The position numbers and the translations under genes are program-made. The notes beneath the pieces were generated by a model. The model was not told the origin of the DNA and did no database searches. It saw nothing but the letters and a program-made list of their open reading frames with translations. DNA of 64,000 nt, from assembly GCA_019095985.1 (NCBI GenBank), contig CM032669.1:37173992-37237991 (forward strand). The letters run 5' to 3'. Source of the DNA: Streblospio benedicti (lineage: Eukaryota > Annelida > Polychaeta > Spionida > Spionidae). Below are positions 46,301-58,300 of the stretch, piece by piece; within the stretch, counting starts at the first letter, position 1; each line of letters opens with the position of its first letter.

Positions 46301-49300
46301 TCAAATATGTTCATGAATATAGCACACCTGCTACTTCTAGGAAAAAGCTATTGATTTTATTAAACTACTAAGAAAAGCTCCAAAATCAATGAACATCAAA
46401 GAGAGCGCACAGAACAGGGTGCGTATCAGTCATACGGCCGACGTAACTGTAGTGCAGAAGTCCCACCATAGGCACCGTGCAGACATGTAAACAAAGGGGC
46501 GGAGCTTGTGACGTCATGGTGTATTTGCATACTTAATTAAGATGTTAATTATAAAAGATCCAGTGATTATTAAATTACTAGATTTAAGGATGCCAGAGCA
46601 TTGTATATGTGGAGTAATTCTACAAAATTTCAAGACATTTGGTCGAGCCGTTTAATTTGAAAGTTATAGCAACACTTGTGTCAGTTATAACATAAGACAA
46701 TTTGGCTGGCCGTTCAAGCCTGAGCGTAATCACAACGCATCCGGTCAAAAAGTCAAAGATGGCGGTAATTGCAGTCATTTTTCAAGATAAATGGTCTGTA
46801 TATTTTAACATATCATGTGTAGGTCGTGTTTTGATAGTGATAAAGAATGAGAAATATCTTCCCAACAATACTCAATTTATTTGGATATGCAGTTCACTGA
46901 CACAAATTAGTTATGAGCCGGGATTCCATTCTGGTACAGTTGGGGGATACATTTGGAGTTTTTTTGCAAAGTCATGTCAATAAAGTATTGACCTTTTTCC
47001 CCCCAACTGATTCGTTTTGATATTACTTCGCATACATCAACAATCACATTAAAGTTAGATTTCCTAATGGTTTAAACATGCCTGGTTACCATTTTGCATT
47101 TGGCAGTCACTAAAGTGCTATCAAATAAACAATAAAAGAAACAGACATTTAGTTTTTATCTACTGCATTTATCATTATGAAGACTTTTATTTGTAAAATA
47201 ATCGAGTGAAATCCTGTCTCTTTGATACAACCTGACGTCACGCATTTGCATATAATATACACGCATGCGCTTTGCCGCTATTTCATAGTTCCGATGTTGC
47301 CCCTTTCTCTGGATTTGGTTGCACTACCACGTGGGTCTCAAACATTCCTACGAATGGATTATGATCGTTACAATAACATACCCATCAAGAATTCACACGT
47401 CGGATCAATTATAAACCGATCATGAAGACATGGATGAAAGGATATTTCTCAAATCACACGCATTGTTTATAAAATCGCAGTGGTTTGTGCAACTAGAAAC
47501 CGTCCCGTGTGTGTTTGTCCTTTTTTCTGTCTATCCGGGGACGTCACGGTGACGTCCGCATTTGCATATAATATACACGCATGCCCATACAAATGGCGTC
47601 ACCTTTAAATCTCCAAAGAGTAATTTATTTGTGAAACGAATGGATTATCATCGTTACAATAACATACCCATCAAGAATTCACACATCAGATCAATTATAA
47701 ACTGATTATGAAGACATGGATGAAAGGATATTTCTCAAATCACACGCATTGCTTATAAAATCGCAGTGGTTTGTGCAACTAGAAACGGGCCGTGTGGTTG
47801 TCCTTTTTTCTGTCCATCCGGCATGCATGCAACAACTCTGATTTATATCGCATGTTGTAGTAATTTCATACACATTTCATTCAAGAGAGACTTATAACAG
47901 GACATACATTATACAAATATCATGTTAAAGTTTGCTTACTTTCATCATTTTCCTGCAAAAACGTCTTCTTAAAATCGGACTGTGGACTTGCTGGTTTGAC
48001 AGATGAGATGGCAAGGTGGGGAAAAAACATGCTAAAGAATTTAACATCTTGACCTATAATCATTACACGATGTATCGTGAAACCTCAAGCGAGGATAGAA
48101 AAATGTATCTTTGATGTCATAACATATGTTGTGTATAAAATGGGATCCAACATTCTTAGTAAATTACTAAATAATGGACAACATATTTTCAACAACTCAT
48201 CTGTTCTTGTTGACACATCACATTTCTAAGAAAAACAGGTGCTTTAGGCGTATTTTCCAACTGTCTCGCAAGTGGTCATGAGTCCTTGTTTAACAAGATT
48301 ATACATTATTTCACTCTCTGAAATCCTAGTAGAAATCTGCTTACGATAAGTATATTGGATAAGGCAGTTCGAACAAATAATAGCATTTATTTAGCTATCT
48401 TGAAACTCATAATCACGAACAAACAACTCGTCCACCTTTCTGTCTATCTTTAGACATCGTCGCTGGCATTATTTTAAGACACCATTTTTTATCATAAACA
48501 AATTTCTTAAGGATAATATATATATCATTAGAAAGAGTAGAAAGAATAATGGAAACCAGTGTAATAGATTTGTAAGTTGATTAAAATTATAATGAGTTAT
48601 TAACCAAAGTTTACCAGACAGTGATAAACAGTTGCCGTTTGCCTCACCCATTGAAGATGGCACCTTGCAGACTCTCAAATAATAAACAAGGGGGTGGAGC
48701 TTGTGACGTCATGTTGTATTTGCATGGCTTAATTAAGACGTTAATTATAAAAGATCCAGTAATTATTAAATTACTAGATTTAAGGATGTCAGAGCATTGT
48801 ATCAGTGGAGTAATTCTACAAAATTTCAAGACATTTGGTCGAGCCGTTTCAAAGTTATAGCTGTGGTGTCTACTGTACTAATCAGTAGTGTCTCGACTAC
48901 AACTTCACGATTCCGCGTCATAAATGTGGTGGTGCCCGTTATCAACTTTGAAATGGCAATATGGCGGAATATTCAGTGATTTTTCAGCTCACCTACACAA
49001 ACTAGTTATGGATTGGAGATTGCTATCGGGTAGTCAAAACGATAGGAAATCGGGCTTTAATAATTTTAGGATTGTTGTAATTGCTACTAAACAATTTAAT
49101 TGTACAATAACAACATAGTTTTTATTGTGGTTTAAATTGTGGCGTGGAACCTTCGCATCCCATAGAGAACGAAAAAAATTCTCGATACCGGAGCGGAAGA
49201 CAACTTCCGATTTCAGCCTCTCATCTCCCTTTCGTATTTACACCGCCAAAGCAAGCACATGGTGCAAGCAAATTACCCACCCACCTCACCCCATTAATCG

Positions 49301-52300
49301 CTTCCTTACGGTTAACATGGTTACCACATCATGGTTCAATCAGGTGTCAATTGTGGAATGTTTGTATACATTATGTTACATAATTGCTGGCAACTTAAAT
49401 GCTTACGATTAATATTATTATCATTACCATTGTCATTCTTACGCATTGTATATTAGGTTACTTAGTATGTAGATGTAATAAGGAGTTTTTCTGCAAAGTC
49501 ATGTCAATAATAAAGTATTAACGCTTTTTCCCCCAACTGATTCATTTTGATATTACTTCGCATACATCAACAATCACATTAATAGTTTTAGGATTGTTGT
49601 AATTGCTACTAAACGATTTAAGTGTCAATATGACGAAGACTAAGGTGCTGTGCAGTGGAACATGAATAAGCTTGTAGATGAAGAAGGTATAAATGTGTAG
49701 TGTGCATAGGAAGAGTAATAAGGTAACTTCACCAAATTAAACAATTTCAAAGCAATGTACATTCACCAGACATGATTAATAAAAATGTTGCATCCTGAAA
49801 CTTCCAACATCTGTCGCAACTTCATTGACAATGTAACTACATACACATGACATCGTGATCTACAGAGAAATGCTGTAAGCAGCCCGAAAGCTGGATAGTT
49901 TTAAATACATCTAAAATAGCAAAAATAATAAAGAGATGCACATTATATCAAATGATCAATTTCAATGATATTGACAACTCACCACATGCAGATCCTTTAT
50001 AATAGAATTTGGAAAGGTTGACTGAATGAAATTAATGACCATTTCAACTCTATCATCTAGTTCTTCAATTGATTCACCACGTACCTAGTATCACAAATGG
50101 AATGAACAAAACATGAAATTCAGAATTATCGATGTAGATGAATTTCACAAATGTTATCAGAATGTCAATTAAACATTGATTAACCAAAATAATTAAAACT
50201 ATATATATATAATCTTAATAAATTTTTGCTCGGATTATTATTATTTGGTTTGGCATTGGAATTAAGTAAAGTAGAATTCTTAAAAAGATAATCCATCATA
50301 AGTTTTACTCTAATAACCTTGGTTAAATAGCAATATTGAAAAAAATAACATTTGAATTAATTTGNNNNNNNNNNNNNNNNNNNNNNNNNNNNNNNNNNNN
50401 NNNNNNNNNNNNNNNNNNNNNNNNNNNNNNNNNNNNNNNNNNNNNNNNNNNNNNNNNNNNNNNNCCCATTTACCATGATGGCGAGACGAGTGCACAGGGC
50501 CTCACACTCCTCCATGCTGCAGTTTGAAAGTAAATAACAATAAACACATAATGTACATGATCATCCAAGTCCCCAGGGCCTTAAAACCGAATTTCTCTAA
50601 CACGTGGGGAAGACGGACAGGCCCCTGCATAAAAGTAACCAAATTATCAATAAAGCAATTCAGTTGGAGAGGCGTCTTAAAGATAATGCACAGCCAAAAT
50701 AAATATTTGTTCTGTAAATTCCAGTGCTAACTAGATCAGAAGTGTTCAAAGAACCCGGCGTCGCTAGAACAACGTTGATTTATATGGGCAATTAAGACAT
50801 ATGATGAAACGGTGCATACTTTACTGTTAATCAAGTTCAACTGTCAAAAGTTGACTAAAACGTTATGGAAATTCTTGATTAAAACTACACAATACTGTAA
50901 TCAGCCACACATGATATTGTGCATGAGTATGCTGTATTGATTTGCAGCAGGTATATTGATTTCATCATGTTGGCTATATACATTGCTGCTAAGCTGAGTA
51001 TTGATTTTTACTGATATTCAATGCACTTAGCCAGCAAAAAAAACAATACTCATGCACAATATCATTTGTGGCTGAATATGAGGTTTTACGTGACGTAAGA
51101 ACGTGACGTAAAAACGGACGTAAACGTGGACGTAAAACGTGACGCAAAACGTGACGTGATACGCGTGATTCTCTCTGGCTAAGTGCATTGAATATCAGTA
51201 AAATGTCATAAATGGCCTTCTAAAATACACAATTTAATTGGCAGAGCGCCCAAAATCGAATCACTTCGGTGTCGCCTCATACCTCACAGTTGTGTAAAGT
51301 TTGAACGAAATCTGTGGAACGGTAAAAGCTCTAGCTTGTCCGGAGACATACATACATACATACATACATAGAAACAAAGTGATCACAAGGCTTTCGCTTC
51401 AGCTACTGAAGCGACGCAATGAACGATGCCTTTTCCATTGCAAGTGTAAGGAAAACAATATTTATATTTTCCACATTCAATATTTATTACAACTTTAGAA
51501 ATACCATGCCATCTTGTTAACTAAAACACAAGGTCACGTGATGTTTTATCATCGAATGATTTTCACCAGATGTACCATGCATTTCTAACTTATCTCATTA
51601 CAGAGATAAGGAACTTTTTACATGCACCGTGCAAGTTGCGTCTGATGAAAATCATTCAGTTTACATTTTGGCCTTCATGTGTTTTGATGGGTTTATACAG
51701 GCTTTTTATTTTGTTTATTAAGTTATCTTTACACAACACAATAAATTCTAACTGATTGACAGTTTCAACAACTTCTGTTGCCATTTTCAAAATCTCTCTG
51801 CGCATGACAAATCAATCTGCACGACTTCCGATACTGAAAATCGGGTCGTACACATGAGAGAGTTGAAAGCCCCCCTCGTCCCTGTTCATGACCTGTCTCT
51901 GTCCTCGTATCGTTAAATATATATGGATTCCAACACGATGAACACATTCAAGGATTTTTTATTTTGTTGTATTTAAATTGCTCTAGATATTTTCATATGC
52001 TGTTTAAATGGAAGGAACTTTGAAAATGCATAGAACACATCATATTGCGACTATGAAAGCAAACTTGTGTGGCCACTGAGCATAACCTTTAACACACAAG
52101 GGGGCTCTATAATGATTTTTAATGGAGCATCTACAACTAAATGACTACAGACATCAAGCTATGCTTTGAAAGTGTTCCATAAATCGAATTTAGTAAGAAA
52201 AAGGACTCCTATCATGTACAGTCGGACCCGTTTTACCTCGAGCTCGATAAGTCGAGCACCCGCATAAGAAGAGCTCATTTTGATTTTGTTTTTGGTCCGT

Positions 52301-55300
52301 AATATTGTAAGTAAAAATATATTATTATTATTATAGAATATGGATGGGTTATGTGGTTTGTGTGCATCCTCGATAAAACGTTGCAACTATTAAAATTACT
52401 ACTGATATTATGACATTTTAAATCGCTGGCGGAAGCTGTCAAATGAATCGACGATCACTCGAAATTGTCAAAATCGAATGTGATGCTGTATGTATCCTTA
52501 TTTATAATAGTGAAAATAAGAAACTAGACCATCTCGTGAATGTATACTGTAAATACGAAAAAGTTCTGATAAAAACCCCAAGAGCTACTAAGGGTTATAT
52601 TTCTCACTCTACGAGGAAACCTCCAACATTGAATAACTTGCAAGTGAAAAGCCATACTAGGCAGTCAGCAGCAAAACAGTGAAAATAAAATCGGCTTCCA
52701 AAAGGTTAAGTTACGTCACTACAAACGGTTACTGCCGATAAGCGCGAGACTTACTTATCTATCGATGTTCTGTTTACATTTTAATTAAGGCCACATGCAT
52801 GACACTTCAGGAGCATACAAAACATGATGTAACAGTTCTATGTGTACACGGGAATACTTTTACCAGCCGATAAAGCCATGCAGATGCTATAAGCGTGGGT
52901 GACTAAAGGTCATAATCACCTGCTCGTTGTCGATTTCTGTACTCCCGTTGTCCCAAATTAGTATTTTAGGGGTCCAAATTAGTATTCCGCGAGCAAAATT
53001 CTTTATTTGCACTTATTTTGCTTATTACAGCAGGAAATAAGGTACAATAAAATCTAGAAAATATTGGCTAGATTAATTTAAATGTATAAAGTGTAATTTA
53101 ATTTCATTCAAGCCCCGTTGGTGTTTGGAGCGGAGTCCGGAGTGGGTTGTCGGTGGTGCTGAACCAGGGGTATAACACTCCCAAAAAACCTAGGTTGCAC
53201 ATAGTTTTATTAGGCCAGGGTAACTGGATCCACAATAATCCTACAAATATTGCTTGAGTAATACATTCCTGCAAAGCACCATTGCATCATAACAAAACAA
53301 GAAACAATTATTAATCATCATGAGACCGATAAAAATACTGGTGAATAATACTGCAAACCGCCATTGAGTGTAAATAGGTCGATGTATTAGGTAACGTTGT
53401 TTGTGATTCGTCTAACGAAATGCGTTGTGACCAATGAGAGATCGTGTAACTTTGAATTATTCAAATTCGAGATTCGAGAACGAAACGTGCGCGTGTTATA
53501 GAATTCGGACCAGTTTAGAATGCTCGGTTGATGATTATTGTCCCGAACTTCGATTTTTGACAGTTTTTGAGCTATATGCGTACTATATTACTGTCGTTTT
53601 CGTACTGGCGTATAGAGGGGTCAAAATCGTATATATCCCGCCAAAAGCGGGAGGGTTGGCAACTCTGCATATGTGTTTTTTCAATAATAGGTGTGTGACG
53701 TCGTTAGTATGTTTATCTATGTGCACATGCGACGTAAAAAAATGCGCATATGCATTGGCTGCTGTCAGCTGTAGTAAAATGTGTGCCGTTCATGCCAAAC
53801 ATTTCGTCTGTGCGATCTAATCCGCCGTTTAGAAATCGAGCAATAACGAAGTTCATTTGAGAAAAAAAAATCATTCTACTTATGTATTTATCCTCATAAC
53901 CACCGAAATCCATACTGTTAAGGGTACACATCCGTACTCCCGTATTCAGACCCTCAAATTCGTACGAATACGGCAACATCCGTACTACTTGGCAGCCCTG
54001 TATTTATCCTCATAACTACTGAAATCCGTACTGGAAAGGGTACAGATCCGTACTCCTGTATTTAGACCCTCAAATTCGTATGAATACAGCCACATCCATA
54101 CTACTTGGCACCCCTGCCATGGGGACGAAGCAACATCACCTGCATGTGACTTACTGACCTATAAGCCCTTGCAGATAGGTGGTTATGATAATGATTTTGT
54201 AAATTGAATGTTTATACTAGTATATGCCGCATGTCAGTATAGTAAACAATTTTTGACTTGACTTGACTTGTGAAGAGACTGATACAAATAATTGCAACCT
54301 AAGAAAACTCTGGTCACAGAATCGCTAATAAAATCGCTTTCATGTTAACATAAGTTAAGTTTACCATGTCACATGATCACAAGATATCACAATACTTAAA
54401 TCCGACAAAGCATCTGATGCGTCTACCTGTGTGATGTAAGAAGCAATGTCCTGCCACTAGCTCTTACTGCTGCAAGAATCTCCCAACACTGCCTTCGCGC
54501 GACTGGATCCATTCCTGTAGTTGGCTCATCAAGAAACACCACTGGCGGATTTCCCACAAGAGCGATTGCTGTGCTCACCTTACGCCGGTTTCCACCACTA
54601 AAATCACACATATTTATATAGCATTGTCTTAATCATCAATTTTACAAAAAACAATCGTTCCAGGCTGGAAGTGTCGACCTATCGATCTGAATATTTGATG
54701 CCATGTTGCCATATTACTTTCTGAAGTGAATTCTATCCTTTAGCCGCTAATATAAACAGTAGGCACACTCCTGATGTAGAGATATATAAATCTATATGCA
54801 CGATTACATGGCAAGGCCCCTCCTTTCTTTGTTCGAGTACGGTAAGGATGAGTATAAAGGGAGGAAACATAATACAGTAATTATTTATAAGCATGATTTT
54901 CACTAAAAAATTAAGATAAGCTCAACATAAAAAAACATCAACAAAATAAATTTTTTAACTTTGAATAAAGCCAGAGGATTATAGCAACAATTGCATATCT
55001 ATTTTGTGGTGGACTTATTTTCTGAATAAAATTCTCAAATAAATTCAAATGAAAATATTTGGAACTGCAAAAGTTCAGAGCAAAAAGCAAAGAAATGAAT
55101 GAAATGGCATTATATAATCGAATGGCTTTTTGCTTCATAAGTTTGCACCTTAGCCTTGAATTATGCGCGTCAATGAATTTATGCATCAGCAATTTGTCAA
55201 GAATGTCATCAACAGACTCTCCGATTAGATTTTCTGGCACACCTAGCAAAAATGATTTAATTTAATTTACTCCAATCTTGCTACATTATTAAAAATACTA

Positions 55301-58300
55301 ACTACAATATTGTCAGAAAACTGCAAATGAAATCAAAATCTTTTCAAAATATTGAGACAGTTACACATTTTAATGAATATGTTAGCTGTGAGCTTCAATG
55401 TTCCCAATAGACAATTTTGAGTACCAGATATAATTCATTCTCACACTCCAGTGTGTATTTATGAATGAACTACGACGGCGATATATTGCATATCACCTCG
55501 TCCAAATATGGGCAGCGTAGAAATTAGACTCCGCCCACTTTTACTACAATATTTACAACCTGTCCAACGAAGAGCGCGATTGGTCAAAAAGAAGTAGTGT
55601 GATAGGACGAGTTGATTATCTGAGAGGGGGTTAGGTTGTTTGACTTTGGCTAAAATAGTTATTTTCAACTTTGTGGAACAAACATTATTTTTTGCTGTTT
55701 TACATCATAACTTAAGCCTTAAATATTTTACATTGTGGAAAAGTTTCATTATAAGAGGGTGAATTTGTTGTAAGCACAATTTTATCCTGTATTGGATATT
55801 TTCATTGTACCTCTAAGCCTTGAGTACATCCACAGAGTTTCTTTGACCGTCATGTGGTCAATGAGGGCATCAAACTGAGGGCAGTACCCAATCATTCGCT
55901 GCACCTGCAAGTACAACGTTATTAATTCATAACAGCCCTTCTTTCTCTTTTCCATCATTTTAAAAGTACTCTTTAAATCTTGAAGGGTGTTGGACTTTTT
56001 CATTACAGCTTTCAAACTTTCCCGCTATGCATTATATCCTCTACTATCGTGATATTCAACTTCAAGACTATCACATCTTTCTTGACCATTTCTACTAATT
56101 CTTCCTCAATTTGAGGGTGTGGCCTGGCTGCTTAGTCTACCGCTCAACCATCCTCGAAGCTTTTCTGTCATTTGGGTCAATTTGACCCATACCCATACAT
56201 GCTAAGTCTATCTGTATAACTGTGTCCAGTTATAGTTTGGTCTTCCCTTGCCATTAACTTCCGTGTTCTTACTTTATTGATCCACCCAAAGCTGCACTCT
56301 ACATGGCCCAAACATCTCAATCTGCCTTTGCAAAGCGCATTATCGATGTCTGTGATACCCTGCTGTGTGAGCTGACACCACCATCGGGTTTAAGATGACG
56401 CATCCATCAAATCAATGGTTCTATTTTTTCACCTAAGGCGATTTATAGTGTTAGACGATGCTGCCCTCGTCTCGGATCCATGAAGCATTGCACTTCGTAC
56501 ACAGGTGGCATATACTCTGCCTCTTGATGCCAAAGGTTTGTGTCTGTTGGTAAGTACTGGCAGGAGCTCACGAAATTTGCCCCATGCAGTCTAGCAACTT
56601 ATTACAGTTGCAGCCAATTCGCAGCCACCTGAACTGGACATGTCACCTAGGTGACAAAACTCTGTCACATTTTTAAGCTACAGGAACTTCCTTGATTGGA
56701 GTGCCATAAATTGGCCTGGCATTGCCACTACATTGTGGACATATGTAGTCAGGGTCAGGCTTGAGAATACCCTCAATATCTAATGAATACAAACAACTCG
56801 TCCAAAAATCTTTCATTTTTTTAAATACTTATAACTGATTAATTGATAGCTTGCTTGGCTGACTGATTGCTTGACTGGCTGACAGACCAACCGACCAACT
56901 GACTTACACATCTCATTGTGATGAACATGTACAGTTGATCCTTCTATGTGGTATAAATTAACCAGTAAGCAGATATAACATAAAAGTTAGTACAATCATA
57001 GTGACAAATATTGAACATTGACGCGAATATGATATTGATCTTCAGCTGTTTTATAAAAATTTATATAGATAGTACCTCACGAACTTTTGTAGATACATTG
57101 TGGCCACCAATGAAAGCACACCCATCTGTGATTGAAGTATCCCCTGTTAACATTCTAAATGTTGTTGTTTTTCCTGTAAAACAATAGATACACAATATCA
57201 TTCGAAACCAATCATTGCTACCCAAGCCACATAGTGAAAAAATAAAATATTGACATCTGTAATATCTAGATATTATGATAGACTATTAGTGCATTGTAAG
57301 TAAGACTAATGCATGGGTAAATTTCATAAATATCAGTTCTGTCATATGACTATGTCGTTGAGGTTGCCCTCATATAAATAGTACATGTTGCTGTTGTAAA
57401 AATCAGTTCTGGGTTCCGGACGATATACGAACGAAACAGCATCTGTTTCTGCCAAAAGTCTCGTCAACTCTATTTCATGGATTTCCTGGGCATTCTCAAT
57501 ATTCAAGGATATTCTCAATGTCCCGATCAAGTACATTATCACTGTGCGAAAGCACCTACCGTAATTCCGAGTTATGGTAGTCACATTATATACATATAGT
57601 GGAGAACTTTTTGCACGTTTATATATAAAGTCCTTATATTTTTTGTTAGGGAGACAGTATTTTGCACGTGTTATCTGCATGCTGTATTATTATTATATTT
57701 CATTTTAAGATTCACTTGATCATTGTATAAAGTGAATTGAACATTTGCTGGTGATTACCGTAACTCTCGGGCCTGATTACCGTAACTCTGCATTGTAAAA
57801 ACCCTGATTGTGATAACTCGGTTGCTATTCTGTTGAATATTGTCAGTATTATGGGTGTTACATTCAGAATTTGTTATAGCAGATAACCATGGAAGAAAAT
57901 TATATCTGCCATTATTGTAAAAATAAGAAATGAAAATAGAAAATATCGTTCATCGCATGATAACGGATCATCATCATGCAGTTCTTCTTGTGTCAGGAAA
58001 AGAATATTTTGTGATGTCAATTAGGATTTTTATACTAGTCACTGCATTTTTATGTTGAATTGAAGCTTACAAATCATTATTGATGCCGTTTTGGATATCT
58101 ACAGGTTAAAAGCTCGTATTCAGATAGATTTGGAGTTATGGTAGTCATTTGTGGGAGTTACGGTAGCAGGGATGCCAACCCCTCAATACCCATTTCTGTA
58201 CTCAGGATGCCCAAAATTAGTATTTTAGGGGTAATCTGTGGTGGAACGGCAAAGGGTCAACAAAAATACTGTGTGTAAAAAGAAATCCATAAGTGCAGAA

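Larger units (their letters stand above)
41894..49618 (+). mobile_element. DIRS/Ngaro-type tyrosine-recombinase retrotransposon fossil
   Basis: A 7.7-kb plus-strand element filling most of an intron of the minus-strand ABCA gene. The coding part holds a gag-like stretch with a Cys/His cluster ([20 protein letters not shown]), a DIRS-type reverse transcriptase ([26 protein letters not shown]) and an RNase H-like part (about 42,100-44,950). A tyrosine recombinase with an HSFRRGG motif follows (about 44,790-45,730). The 3' region carries repeats in the split arrangement known for Ngaro/PAT elements (A1, genes, B1, A2, B2). It appears to have a few breaks; A1 and A2 are about 93% identical by eye, suggesting middle age. 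Confidence 0.82.

Noticed and set aside
47236-47820. Regular repeats considered as a CRISPR-like or satellite array
   Set aside because: Only two long units, both inside the DIRS-like 3' region; a simple tandem duplication explains them.
53434-53820. 128-codon plus-strand open frame rich in Cys
   Set aside because: It lies within a hAT-like repeat region, has no splice or domain support, and its middle (KAGGLATL) reads like a transposon-end sequence (TTGGCAAC).
57720-58160. Several TACCGTAACTC / GAGTTACGGTA words considered as a regulatory array
   Set aside because: Irregular spacing and no defined boundaries. They may belong to the neighbouring hAT-like or GTAACGC element but cannot be delimited.
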